The notes under the pieces are model-generated. The model was not told where the DNA came from. It worked only from the letters and a program-made list of their open reading frames with translations, and ran no database searches. A stretch of 64,000 nt of DNA from Pseudomonas vanderleydeniana (GTDB taxonomy: Bacteria > Pseudomonadota > Gammaproteobacteria > Pseudomonadales > Pseudomonadaceae): assembly GCF_014268755.2 (NCBI RefSeq), contig NZ_CP077093.1, positions 1,910,001-1,974,000 on the forward strand, read 5' to 3'. The translations under genes and the position numbers were made by a program. Below, piece by piece: positions 1 to 9,700 of the stretch (within the stretch, counting starts at the first letter, position 1; each line of letters opens with the position of its first letter).

Positions 1-87
1 CAGGTAGGGCAGGGCCAGGTTCACCGCCACCACCAGCAGAATCACGATTGCCAGCCCCCACAACGGCCAACTGTAACGACGTTTCAT
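1..87 (-). CDS. N-terminal fragment of a membrane-anchored protein (possibly DUF748)
   Basis: Only the first 29 codons lie in the window; the gene runs off the left edge. The visible residues begin [11 protein letters not shown] and continue as one hydrophobic helix of about 18 residues, so this is a positively charged N-terminus followed by a signal anchor or membrane segment. The start resembles what I remember of large Pseudomonas DUF748 (AsmA-like) envelope proteins, but too little is present to prove it. It is divergent from cysK, with 127 bp between the two starts. Confidence 0.5.
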   Translation of the reverse strand, partial: MKRRYSWPLWGLAIVILLVVAVNLALPYL

Positions 88-214
88 CGATATGCCCCGC
101 AGACTGTCCATAGGCGATGGACCCCTGGCAATGGGATACGTTCGCATGACTGGACGCCCGTCACCTCGGGGCATAACCTTGTGGGCTAATTCTCCATTGC
201 CCGAAGGATCCGTC

Positions 215-1189
215 ATGAGCCGTATTTTTGCCGACAACGCCCATTCCATCGGTAATACGCCCCTGGTCCAGATCAATCGCATCGCGCCCCGTGGCGTGAC
301 CATCCTGGCCAAGATCGAAGGGCGCAACCCGGGGTATTCGGTGAAGTGCCGGATCGGCGCGAACATGATCTGGGAGGCTGAAAGCAGCGGTCGTCTCAAG
401 CCGGGCATGACCATCGTCGAGCCGACCTCCGGCAACACCGGTATCGGCCTGGCGTTCGTCGCTGCTGCCCGTGGCTACAAGCTGCTGCTGACCATGCCGG
501 CGTCGATGAGCATCGAGCGGCGCAAGGTGCTCAAGGCCCTCGGTGCCGAGCTGGTGCTGACCGAGCCGGCCAAGGGCATGAAGGGCGCGATCGAGAAGGC
601 TGGCGAAATCGTCAACAGTGATCCGGCGCAGTATTTCATGCCTGCGCAGTTCGACAACCCGGCCAACCCGGCGATTCATGAAAAGACCACCGGCCCGGAA
701 ATCTGGAATGACACCGATGGCGCGGTCGACGTGCTGGTGGCCGGCGTCGGTACCGGCGGCACCATCAGCGGCGTTTCGCGCTACATCAAGCAGACCCAGG
801 GCAAGCCGATCCTCTCGGTGGCGGTGGAACCGGTGACTTCGCCGGTGATCACCCAGACCCTGGCCGGGCAGGAGGTCAAGCCGTCGCCACACAAGATCCA
901 GGGTATCGGTGCCGGCTTCGTGCCGAAGAACCTCGACCTGTCGCTGGTCGACCGCGTCGAGCTGGTCACCGACGAGGAGTCCAAGGCCATGGCCCTGCGC
1001 CTGATGCAGGAGGAGGGCATCCTCTGCGGCATTTCCTGCGGCGCGGCGATGGCGGTCGCCGTACGTCTGGCGGAAACCCCGGAGATGCAGGGCAAGACTA
1101 TCGTGGTGGTGCTGCCGGACTCCGGTGAGCGTTATCTGTCGAGCATGCTGTTCAGCGACCTGTTCACCGAGCAGGAAAACCAGCAGTAA
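215..1189 (+). CDS. cysK: Cysteine synthase A (O-acetylserine sulfhydrylase)
   Basis: PLP enzyme that makes L-cysteine from O-acetyl-L-serine and sulfide in the cytoplasm. The 324-residue product has normal family length. The lysine that binds PLP is in the SVKCRIG motif (K44). The substrate loop TSGNTG is at 71-76, the phosphate-binding GVGTGGT loop at 177-183, and the [15 protein letters not shown]-terminal motifs are intact. The frame is open upstream to 92, but ATG 215 is chosen because it follows a GAAGGATC ribosome-binding stretch and gives the canonical N-terminus [17 protein letters not shown]. The segment before K44 reads NPGYSVK where many CysK have NPSFSVK or NPAFSVK. No other sulfur gene is adjacent. 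CysK rather than CysM is favoured by length and by the overall C-terminus. Confidence 0.93.
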   Translation: MSRIFADNAHSIGNTPLVQINRIAPRGVTILAKIEGRNPGYSVKCRIGANMIWEAESSGRLKPGMTIVEPTSGNTGIGLAFVAAARGYKLLLTMPASMSIERRKVLKALGAELVLTEPAKGMKGAIEKAGEIVNSDPAQYFMPAQFDNPANPAIHEKTTGPEIWNDTDGAVDVLVAGVGTGGTISGVSRYIKQTQGKPILSVAVEPVTSPVITQTLAGQEVKPSPHKIQGIGAGFVPKNLDLSLVDRVELVTDEESKAMALRLMQEEGILCGISCGAAMAVAVRLAETPEMQGKTIVVVLPDSGERYLSSMLFSDLFTEQENQQ

Positions 1190-1447
1190 GGCGCGGGCCG
1201 CCCCCGGCGTTTTCCCTCGCAGGCCGGCTCCCACGGAGGCTGGCCTACGAGGCATCCTGCATTCAGCTGACCTGCATCAGTCAGCATTCAGGTGCTTTAT
1301 GCTAATTAACGCTTTGTTGCGCAGCTCTTAACACTGATTGTTGAGTCGCGCGGGTTTTTCCTGCGGCCGGTAATGTTTATCATGGCCGGCTGCCACGTCT
1401 CGTGGATTATTCCTACCCGGACGTTGCCCATTTTCGAGGAGTGTTGA

Positions 1448-2386
1448 ATGACCTTTTCCTTCGCCGCCAAGGCCGCCGTCTTGCTGCTGTTCGTAGGCAG
1501 TACGCTCTACGTGCATCTGCGGGGCAAGGCGCGTTTGCCGGTATTGCGCCAGTTCGTCAACCATTCGGCGCTGTTCGCTCCGTACAACGCCCTGATGTAC
1601 CTGTTTTCCGCCGTGCCGTCCAAGCCGTACCTGGACCGCAGCAAGTTCCCCGAGCTGGACGTGCTCAAGGACAACTGGCAGGTGATCCGCGAGGAAGCCA
1701 TGCACCTGTTCGACGAGGGCTACATCCGTGCCGCCGAGAAGAACAACGACGCCGGTTTCGGTTCGTTCTTCAAGAAAGGCTGGAAGCGTTTCTACCTGAA
1801 ATGGTACGACAAGCCACTGCCGTCGGCTGAAGCGCTCTGCCCGAAGACCGTCGAGCTGGTCAGCAGCATCCCCAACGTCAAGGGCGCGATGTTCGCCCTG
1901 TTGCCCGGCGGCAGCCACCTGAACCCGCACCGCGATCCGTTCGCCGGTTCGCTGCGCTACCACCTGGGCCTGTCGACACCGAACTCCGATGACTGCCGGA
2001 TTTTCGTCGATGGCCAGATCTACGCCTGGCGCGACGGTGAAGACGTGATGTTCGACGAGACCTACGTGCACTGGGTCAAGAACGAAACCGAGCAGACCCG
2101 GGTCATTCTGTTCTGCGACGTCGAGCGGCCGTTGAGCAACCGCCTGATGACCTCGATCAACCGCTCGGTCAGCGCTTTCCTGGGGCGTGCCACCGCGCCA
2201 CAGAACGTCGATGAGGAACGCGTCGGCGGGATCAACCAGGCCTATGCCTGGAGCAAGAAATTCAGCGACAGCTTCAGCAGCGTGGTCAAGCAGTGGAAGC
2301 GCAAGCATCCCAAGGCCTACCGGATCATGCGTCCAGTGCTGGCGGTCGTGGTGGCCTGGGCCCTGGGCTACTGGCTGTTCGGCTGA
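1448..2386 (+). CDS. lpxO: Lipid A 2-hydroxylase (aspartyl/asparaginyl beta-hydroxylase family)
   Basis: 312 residues of the Fe(II)/2-oxoglutarate-dependent LpxO family, which 2-hydroxylates the secondary lauroyl chain of lipid A at the inner membrane. One N-terminal membrane segment (about 5-22) and a second at the extreme C-terminus (about 293-311) flank the catalytic domain. The Fe-binding H-x-D is seen as H161 and D163 in the NPHRDPF motif, and the distal histidine is H208 in FDETYVHWVKNET. The R-D-G-E segment before it matches the double-stranded beta-helix core. The start has an acceptable GAGGAGTG ribosome-binding site. It stands alone downstream of cysK, 258 bp away, with no linked lipid A gene. 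Confidence 0.85.
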   Translation: MTFSFAAKAAVLLLFVGSTLYVHLRGKARLPVLRQFVNHSALFAPYNALMYLFSAVPSKPYLDRSKFPELDVLKDNWQVIREEAMHLFDEGYIRAAEKNNDAGFGSFFKKGWKRFYLKWYDKPLPSAEALCPKTVELVSSIPNVKGAMFALLPGGSHLNPHRDPFAGSLRYHLGLSTPNSDDCRIFVDGQIYAWRDGEDVMFDETYVHWVKNETEQTRVILFCDVERPLSNRLMTSINRSVSAFLGRATAPQNVDEERVGGINQAYAWSKKFSDSFSSVVKQWKRKHPKAYRIMRPVLAVVVAWALGYWLFG

Positions 2387-2476
2387 CCTGTTGCAATTGA
2401 TGTCGAGCGCTGGTTATAGTCGGCGCTCGGTGCATCGCCTGATCCACCGTTGTTTCCCTTCACAGAAGATCTGCCT

Positions 2477-2641
2477 ATGCCAGCTTCCTCCATCAACGCG
2501 GTCGTCGTTCCAGCGCTCAACGCTGGCGTAGTGCCGTGCGGGAGCCAGCAACCGGTGCAGATCAGTCATTACCCACCACCTGTCAGTAGCACGCCGGTGT
2601 ACGCCGTCGTATCACCGCCGGGCGTTGGCATCCAGGGCTGA
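2477..2641 (+). CDS. Small hypothetical Pro/Val-rich protein
   Basis: 54 codons starting MPASSINAVVVPALNAGVV and ending SPPGVGIQG. Composition is rich in valine, proline and serine, with one cysteine and no charged residues at all. No domain is recognisable and there is no signal peptide. The ribosome-binding site is weak (AGAAGA about 8 bp upstream). It lies between lpxO and an EamA exporter, 102 bp before the latter. It could be a leader-type ORF or non-coding; I keep it because the frame is open and fills the gap between two clear genes. Confidence 0.3.
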   Translation: MPASSINAVVVPALNAGVVPCGSQQPVQISHYPPPVSSTPVYAVVSPPGVGIQG

Positions 2642-2743
2642 TCAGCGAAGCTTGCTGCTCTCCTTCCTGCCCGCCTGAAAAAACCTACTGAATCTTCAGC
2701 TTCACAGCTGAGTTGGCATTTGCCTGAATCACAGGTGGTATCC

Positions 2744-3607
2744 ATGTTGGTCATTTCAAAGCAATCCGCGACTGCGGCGGCTTCGACGAGTCTGTTCGTG
2801 CTGCTCTGGAGCAGCGGGGCGATCTTCTCCAAGTGGGGCCTGGCGCATGCCTCGCCGTTCGCCTTTCTGCTGGTGCGTTTTTCCATAGCCCTGTTGGGCC
2901 TGTTGCTGCTGGGGCCGTTGCTCAAGTTCAAGTGGCCCAGGCGCGGCAAGCCGCTGCTCTATGCCGCGGCGACCGGGCTGGTGCTGCTTGGCGCCTACCA
3001 GATTTTCTATCTGCTGGCGCTGGACCTGAAGGTCACGCCGGGCGTCATGGCGACGATCATGGGCGTGCAGCCGATCCTCACGGCGGTGCTGATGGAGCGC
3101 CAGCGCTCCTGGAGCCGGATGTTCGGCCTGGGATTGGGCCTGGCCGGGCTGGTCCTGGTGGTCTACCAGGGGATCGGTCTGGCGGGCATGTCGCTGGCCG
3201 GGATGCTCTTCGGCCTGCTGGCGCTGGCGAGCATGACGTTCGGCTCGATCATGCAGAAGCGCATCACCGACAATCCGCTGGGCACGTTGCCGGTGCAGTA
3301 CCTGGTCGGCCTGTTGCTGTGCGGGGTGTTCGTGCCGTTCCAGCCGTTTCATGTCGAAACCGGTAGTGGCTTCATCATCCCGGTGCTGTGGATGGGGCTG
3401 GTGGTGTCGGTACTGGCGACGTTGCTGCTGTATCGGTTGATCGCCCGGGGCAACCTGGTGAACGTCACCAGCCTGTTCTACCTGGTGCCGGCGGTGACGG
3501 CGATCATGGACTATCTGATCTTCGGTAATCGCTTGGCGCTGCTGAGCATGCTGGGGATGGGGCTGATCATCGTCGGCCTGGTGTTCGTGTTCCGCAAGGC
3601 GGGCTGA
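2744..3607 (+). CDS. EamA/DMT-family exporter
   Basis: 287 residues made of about ten hydrophobic helices in two repeated five-helix halves, the pattern of the drug/metabolite transporter superfamily. The first EamA repeat begins at LFVLLWSSGAIFSKWGL and the second near the AGMLFGLLALASMTFG segment; conserved glycine/proline signatures such as KVTPGVMATIMGVQPI are present. ATG 2744 is chosen over the earlier in-frame start because AGGTGG lies about 7 bp upstream and the TM1 position fits. Substrate unknown; relatives export amino acids or small metabolites. It converges on another EamA gene across a REP element. Confidence 0.8.
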   Translation: MLVISKQSATAAASTSLFVLLWSSGAIFSKWGLAHASPFAFLLVRFSIALLGLLLLGPLLKFKWPRRGKPLLYAAATGLVLLGAYQIFYLLALDLKVTPGVMATIMGVQPILTAVLMERQRSWSRMFGLGLGLAGLVLVVYQGIGLAGMSLAGMLFGLLALASMTFGSIMQKRITDNPLGTLPVQYLVGLLLCGVFVPFQPFHVETGSGFIIPVLWMGLVVSVLATLLLYRLIARGNLVNVTSLFYLVPAVTAIMDYLIFGNRLALLSMLGMGLIIVGLVFVFRKAG

Positions 3608-3660
3608 CGCGTCCTTGAGGCGGGTGCAGCAGCGCAGTGCTGCTGTGCCTGTTCCGGCCT

Positions 3661-3751
3661 CTTCGCGGGCAAGCCCGCTCCCACAATGTCCGTGTCGGTC
3701 ACAGGACTTATGTTCGCCTTGGAACCTGTGGGAGCGGGCTTGCCCGCGAAG
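3661..3751. repeat. REP pair (BIME-like), 91 bp
   Basis: Two perfect 25-bp inverted arms, one beginning CTTCGCGGGCAAGCCCGCTC and its complement at the right end, separated by 41 bp. It lies between two convergent EamA genes, where it can fold as a bidirectional transcript end. The element at 13778-13868 has the same arms and the same 41-bp spacer length with a related spacer sequence. Confidence 0.85.
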
Positions 3752-3774
3752 AGGCCATCAGATTCCCTGCAAGG

Positions 3775-4683
3775 CTAGCGGTCCGCCACGGCGCTGGCCT
3801 TGACCACCGCCGGCTTGAGCACCAGCCACAACGCCACCGCAATCAACACCCCACCATACAGGTGCGCCATCGACAACGGCTCGTCGAGAAACAGCGCGCC
3901 CCACAGCACCCCGAACGCCGGGATCATGAAGGTCACGGTCATCGATTTCACCGGCCCGATATTGCTCAGCAGCTTGAAGTAGATGATGTAGGCGAACGCC
4001 GTGCAGATCAGGCCGAGCCCCAGCAGGGCGCCCCAGACTTCGAACCCGCCCCAGCTGGCTGGCGGTTGGGTGATGGCGCTGGTGGCAAAGAACGGCAGGA
4101 TCGCCAGGGTGGCCCCGCACATGCTGCCCAGGGCCGACAGCCGGGGATCGAGCCCACCCTGGTGATCGAGCCAGCGTCGGGTCAGGAATCCGGCGAAACC
4201 ATAGCTGGTGGTGGCCAGCAGGCAGGCCCCGGCGCCCATCAGCAGTTGCAGGTCGAAGGCCACCGGGCCGGCACGGGTCAGCACCGCGACACCGAACAGC
4301 CCGAGGAAAATGCCCAGCAGTTTGTTCAGGCTGAGTTTCTCATGGAAGAACAGGCCGCCAATCAGTACGCCCATCAGCGGCGTGGTGGCATTGAAAATCG
4401 ACGAATAGCCAGCCGGCAGCACCTTGGCCGCCACCGAGTACAGCGTCGCCGGCAGCCCGGAGTTGATCACCCCGAGCATCAGGCAGACCCGGAACTTGCC
4501 CTTGAAGTCCCACTTGACCCGCATCAGCGCGAGGATTGCGAGCAGGCCGACGGCCGCGATCGAGACGCGAAAGAACGCGGTGGGGAAGGCGCCCAGTACA
4601 GGGGCGATGATGCGCATGAACAGGAAACTGGCGCCCCAGACGGCGGCCAGGCTGAACATGCGGACGATATCGGCGGGATTCAC
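3775..4683 (-). CDS. EamA/DMT-family exporter
   Basis: 302 residues with about ten membrane helices in two EamA repeats. The first repeat starts at RMFSLAAVWGASFLFMRI, and the second covers the segment with the PVKSMTVTFMIPAFGVLWG signature, typical of the RhaT/YedA-like DMT branch. The frame is open further upstream, but the GTG at 4681-4683 is preferred: AAGGACG precedes it at the right distance and the resulting N-terminus VNPADIVRMFSL puts TM1 at the start as in relatives. Substrate not predictable. It converges with the EamA gene at 2744 across a REP pair, and the two proteins are clearly different lineages. Confidence 0.78.
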   Translation of the reverse strand: MNPADIVRMFSLAAVWGASFLFMRIIAPVLGAFPTAFFRVSIAAVGLLAILALMRVKWDFKGKFRVCLMLGVINSGLPATLYSVAAKVLPAGYSSIFNATTPLMGVLIGGLFFHEKLSLNKLLGIFLGLFGVAVLTRAGPVAFDLQLLMGAGACLLATTSYGFAGFLTRRWLDHQGGLDPRLSALGSMCGATLAILPFFATSAITQPPASWGGFEVWGALLGLGLICTAFAYIIYFKLLSNIGPVKSMTVTFMIPAFGVLWGALFLDEPLSMAHLYGGVLIAVALWLVLKPAVVKASAVADR

Positions 4684-4828
4684 GGTGGGACGTCCTTGGC
4701 AGGGGAAGGCGAGCAAGTGTGTCGGGATGTTACGTTCAGGGCAAGGTTGCACAACACGATGACTGGCTTCTAAGCTCAACGGGCTCGCGACCAGAACAAC
4801 GATCAAAAAATCCCGCAGAGGTTTGACT

Positions 4829-6550
4829 ATGCCGCAGCAATGGCCGGCCGCCGATATCGCCCGCATGATTCTTGATGGCTTCGATAACTATCGCGAGCAT
4901 TTTCGCCAGATCACCGACGGGGCCCGCGCCCGTTTCGAGGGGGCCCGCTGGCAGGAGGCGCAGGCGGCGTCGGCGGCCCGGATCAATCTCTACGAGGAAA
5001 AGGTCGCCGAGGTCAACGCCCGCCTGCGGGCCGCCTTCGATGAGGAGGCGTTGCTCGACGTCGGCATCTGGCCGCTGGTGAAAAGCGCCTACATCGGCCT
5101 GATCGATGTGCGCTTCGACGATGAGTTGGCGGAAACCTGGTACAACTCGGCCTTCTGCAGCCTGTTCAGCCACGACCTGATCAGCGACGGCTGCATGTTC
5201 ATCCACACCACCCGGCCGTCGCTGCGGCGCGCCCGGGGCGCGCAGACCCGGACCTATCGGCCGCAAGGCGAGTTGTCGGGGATGCTCGAACGGATCTTCA
5301 GCGACTACCGCTTCAGCGAGGACTACGCCGACCTGCCCGGTGATCTGCAGCGGATGGAAGCGCAACTGCGCGAGAACCTGCCGGACTGGGTGTGCAAGGA
5401 CCCGGAGCTGTGCGTCGAGCTGTTTTCCTCGGTGCTTTACCGCAACAAGGGCGCCTACCTGGTGGGGCGCATCTATACCCGCGACGAGCAATGGCCGCTG
5501 GTGATTCCGTTCCTGCACCAGGAGGGCCGCGGGATCCGCATCGATGCGTTGATCACCGACGAGGCCGAGGTGTCGATCATCTTCTCCTTCACCCGTTCCT
5601 ACTTCATGGTCGACATACCGGTGCCGGCCGAGTTCGTCGGCTTTCTCAAGCGCATCCTGCCGGGCAAGCACGTGGCCGAGCTGTACACCTCGATCGGCTT
5701 CTACAAGCACGGCAAGTCGGAGTTCTATCGCGCGCTGATCGACCACCTGGCCAGCACCGACGACCGTTTCATCATGGCCCCGGGCGTGCGCGGCATGGTC
5801 ATGAGCGTGTTCACCCTGCCGGGCTTCAACACGGTGTTCAAGATCATCAAGGACCGTTTCTCGCCGTCGAAGAACGTCGACCGCGCCACCGTGATCGAAA
5901 AGTACCGCCTGGTGAAAAGCGTCGACCGGGTCGGGCGCATGGCCGATACCCAGGAGTTCGCCGACTTCCGTTTCCCCCTGGGCAAGTTCGAGCCGGCCTG
6001 CCTTGAGGAATTGCTGGAGGTGGCGCCATCCACCGTGCAGGTCGAGGGCGAGACGGTACTGATCCGCCACTGCTGGACCGAGCGGCGCATGACCCCGCTC
6101 AACCTCTACCTCGACAATGCCAACGAAGCCCAGGTGCGCGAGGCCCTGGATGACTATGGCCTGGCGATCAAGCAACTGGCGGCGGCGAACATCTTCCCCG
6201 GCGACATGCTGCTGAAGAACTTCGGCGTCACGCGCCATGGCCGCGTGGTGTTCTACGACTACGACGAAATCTGCTTCCTGACCGAAGCCAACTTCCGGCA
6301 TATCCCGCCACCGCGTACCCCCGAGGATGAAATGGCGTCCGAGCCCTGGTACTCCATCGGTCCGCTGGATGTATTCCCCGAGGAGTTCCCGCCGTTTCTG
6401 TTCGCCGATATCGGCCAGCGCCGGCTGTTCGCCCAGTTGCACGGCGAGCTGTACGATGCCGACTACTGGAAGGGGCTGCAGGAGGCGATTCTCGCCGGCA
6501 AGGTCATCGATGTGTTCCCTTACCGGCGCCGGGCCCTGGACAACGACTGA
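4829..6550 (+). CDS. aceK: Isocitrate dehydrogenase kinase/phosphatase
   Basis: Bifunctional cytoplasmic enzyme that phosphorylates isocitrate dehydrogenase to divert carbon to the glyoxylate bypass on acetate and reverses it with its phosphatase activity. The 573 residues match the family length. The kinase catalytic loop is visible as [11 protein letters not shown] (D459, N464) and the metal-binding DFG-equivalent as FYDYDEI (D477, D479). ATG 4829 follows CAGAGG at a good distance; an in-frame TTG six bases upstream is less likely. In enterobacteria aceK sits in aceBAK; here it stands alone, as I recall is usual in Pseudomonas. A REP element follows immediately. Confidence 0.93.
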   Translation: MPQQWPAADIARMILDGFDNYREHFRQITDGARARFEGARWQEAQAASAARINLYEEKVAEVNARLRAAFDEEALLDVGIWPLVKSAYIGLIDVRFDDELAETWYNSAFCSLFSHDLISDGCMFIHTTRPSLRRARGAQTRTYRPQGELSGMLERIFSDYRFSEDYADLPGDLQRMEAQLRENLPDWVCKDPELCVELFSSVLYRNKGAYLVGRIYTRDEQWPLVIPFLHQEGRGIRIDALITDEAEVSIIFSFTRSYFMVDIPVPAEFVGFLKRILPGKHVAELYTSIGFYKHGKSEFYRALIDHLASTDDRFIMAPGVRGMVMSVFTLPGFNTVFKIIKDRFSPSKNVDRATVIEKYRLVKSVDRVGRMADTQEFADFRFPLGKFEPACLEELLEVAPSTVQVEGETVLIRHCWTERRMTPLNLYLDNANEAQVREALDDYGLAIKQLAAANIFPGDMLLKNFGVTRHGRVVFYDYDEICFLTEANFRHIPPPRTPEDEMASEPWYSIGPLDVFPEEFPPFLFADIGQRRLFAQLHGELYDADYWKGLQEAILAGKVIDVFPYRRRALDND

Positions 6551-6557
6551 TACGCAG

Positions 6558-6708
6558 TTGTGGCGAGCGGGCTCGCCCGCGCTCGGCTGCACAGCAGCCG
6601 CAAATCCTGTCACCTCATTATTCCTGAGACAACGTGGCAGCAGGTTTCAGGGCTGCCCGGCAGCCCAGCGCGGCGGTGCGGCGATCCGACAAGCCCGCTC
6701 GCCACAAG
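6558..6708. repeat. REP pair with a 16-bp insert in the right arm
   Basis: Left arm TTGTGGCGAGCGGGCTCGCC at 6558, right arm GACAAGCCCGCTCGCCACAA ending at 6708, in the gap between aceK and hrpA. The right arm is interrupted at 6674-6689 by CGGTGCGGCGATCCGA, a 16-bp insert found at the equivalent place in the elements at 22381, 42267 and 59489. The rest of this 236-bp gap shows no gene. Confidence 0.75.
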
Positions 6709-6786
6709 CGGCCCCAGCTCGCCACAGAGCGGGGCAAATCTGCGACAATCCGCCCCCTGCCCAAATAGACGACCCTTGCCGACCCG

Positions 6787-9700
6787 ATGACCGACGAATC
6801 GCCCGCTATCGACCAACTGCTGAAAAACCTCGACCTTGCCATGATCGCCGACCGCCATCGCCTGCGGCGGCAACTGCTCGAGCTGCGCAAGAAACCCGAT
6901 GAAGCCAAGCTGGCCCAGTGGGTCGAGAGAATGCAGGCCTCCTGCGCCCTGGTCACGGCGCGGCGCCAGAGCGTGCCGACGATTCGCTACGACGACAGCC
7001 TGCCCATCGCCGCCAAGCGCGACGAGATCAAGGCGGCGCTGCTCAAGCACCAGGTGCTGGTCATCGCCGGCGAAACCGGGTCGGGCAAGACCACGCAGTT
7101 GCCGAAGATCTGCCTGGAAATCGGCCGCGGCCAACACGGCTTGATCGGTCATACCCAGCCACGCCGGATCGCGGCCCGCAGCGTCGCGAGCCGGGTCGCC
7201 GAGGAGCTGGCGACGCCGCTGGGCAGCCTGGTCGGCTACCAGGTGCGTTTCGAGGACCAGAGCGATGCCAATACCCTGGTCAAGCTGATGACCGACGGTA
7301 TCCTGCTGGCGGAAACCCAGAACGATCGCTACCTCGAACGCTACGACACGATCATCGTCGACGAGGCCCATGAGCGCAGCCTGAACATCGACTTCCTGCT
7401 CGGCTACCTCAAGACCCTGCTGCCGCGGCGCCCGGACCTGAAGGTGATCATCACCTCGGCGACCATCGACCTGGAGCGTTTTTCCAAGCACTTCAACGAT
7501 GCGCCGATCGTCGAGGTCTCGGGCCGTACCTTCCCGGTGGAAACCTGGTACCGGCCGATGACTTCCGAGCAGGACGAGGAGGGCAACCGCGTCGAGGACG
7601 ACCTCACCGTCGACCAGGCGATCCTCGCCACCCTCGACGAAATCGCCGCCCATGAGCGCAACGAGCGCAAGAGCCCGGGCGACGTGCTGGTGTTCCTGCC
7701 GGGTGAGCGCGAGATTCGCGATGCCGCCGAGATGCTGCGCAAGGCGCAGCTCAAGCACACCGAAATTCTTCCTTTATATGCGCGGCTGACACCGGCCGAG
7801 CAGCAGCGGATTTTCCAGTCACACGCGGGGCGGCGCGTGGTCCTGGCGACCAACGTCGCGGAAACCTCGCTGACCGTACCGGGCATCCGCTACGTGATCG
7901 ACAGCGGCACCGCGCGCATCAGCCGCTACAGCTATCGGGCCAAGGTCCAGCGGCTGCCCATCGAGGCGATTTCCCAGGCCAGTGCCAACCAGCGCAAGGG
8001 CCGCTGCGGGCGGGTCGAGCCGGGGATCTGCGTGCGGCTGTACAGCGAAGAGGATTTCAACGGTCGGCCGGAGTTCACCGACCCGGAGATCCTGCGTACC
8101 AACCTGGCGGCGGTGATCCTGCAGATGCTGCACCTGCGCCTGGGCGAAATCACCGCGTTCCCGTTCATCGAACCGCCGGATGGCAAGGCCATCAGCGACG
8201 GTTTCAACCTGCTGCAGGAACTCTCGGCGGTCACCCGCGAAAACCAGCTGACCCCGCTCGGCCGTCAGTTGGCGCGTTTGCCGGTGGACCCGCGCATGGG
8301 TCGCATGCTGCTTGAGGCGGCCAAGCTCGGCAGCCTGCAGGAAGTGCTGATCGTTGCCAGTGCCATGTCGGTGCAGGACCCGCGCGAGCGGCCGCCGGAA
8401 CGCCAGCAGGCCGCCGACCAGGCCCACGCGCAATGGAAGGACGCCGATTCGGACTTCGCCGGGCTGATCAACGTCTGGCGCGGTTTCGAGGAGCAGCGCC
8501 AGGCCCTGGGTGCCAGCGCCCTGCGCAACTGGTGCCGGAAGAACTTCCTCAACTACCTGCGCATGCGCGAGTGGCGCGATTCGCACCGCCAGCTCGGGCT
8601 GATCTGCCGCGACCTGCAGTTGAGCGTCAACAAGGACCCGGCGGACTATCCCAAGCTGCACAAGGCGGTGCTGTCCGGCCTGTTGAGCCAGATCGGCCAG
8701 AAGACCGAAGAGGGCGACTACCTCGGTGCGCGCCAGCGGCGTTTCTGGGTTCACCCGTCCTCGGGCCTGGGCCGCAAGCGCCCGCAGTGGCTGATGACCG
8801 CCGAACTGGTGGAAACCACCAAGCTCTACGCGCGCATGGTCGCCAAGATCGAGCCGGACTGGATCGAGCCGCTGGCCGGGCACCTGATCAAGAAGAACCA
8901 TTTCGAACCGCATTGGGAGAAGAAACGTGGCCAGGTGGTGGCCTTCGAGCAGATCACCCTGTTCGGCCTGATCGTGGTGGGCCGTCGTCCAGTGCATTTC
9001 GGTCCGGTCGATCCGGTGGTGTCGCGCGAGCTGTTCATCCGCGAGGCGCTGGTGCGGGGCGAGATCCAGTCCAAGGCCAAGTGCCTGGGGGCCAATACGC
9101 ACCTGCTCGAACAGCTCGACGAACTGGAGGCCAAGGCCCGTCGGCGTGACATCCTCGCCGACGAGGAAACCCTGTTCGCCTTCTACGACGCGCGCCTGCC
9201 GGCGGAGATCCACCAGACCGCGACCTTCGACAGTTGGTACCGCATCCACAGCCAGAAGAATCCGCAGCTGTTGATCATGCGCGAGGAAGACGTGCTGGCC
9301 CGCGAGGCCAGTGAAGTGACCGCCGCGCAGTACCCGGACACCCTGCACCTGGGTGACCTGACCCTGGCCCTGAGTTATCACTTCGAGCCCAATCATCCCC
9401 GCGACGGCGTGACCTTGCGCGTGCCGGCGCCATTGCTGCCGATGCTGCCCGCCGAACGGCTGGAGTGGCTGGTACCGGGGCTGATCGAGGCCAAGTGCAT
9501 TGCCCTGGTACGCAACCTGCCCAAGGCGCTGCGCAAGAACTTCGTGCCGGTGCCGGATTTCGTCAAGGCGGCACTGCAACGGATCGACTTCGCCGAGGGC
9601 TCGTTGCCGCAGTCACTCGGTCGCGAGCTTCTGCGCATGACTGGCGCACGGGTCAGCGACGACGCCTGGGCGGAAGCGGCTCAGCAGGTGGAAAGCCACC

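Noticed and set aside
4736..6613. 625-codon open frame antisense to aceK
   Set aside because: Shadow of AceK, which has intact catalytic residues.
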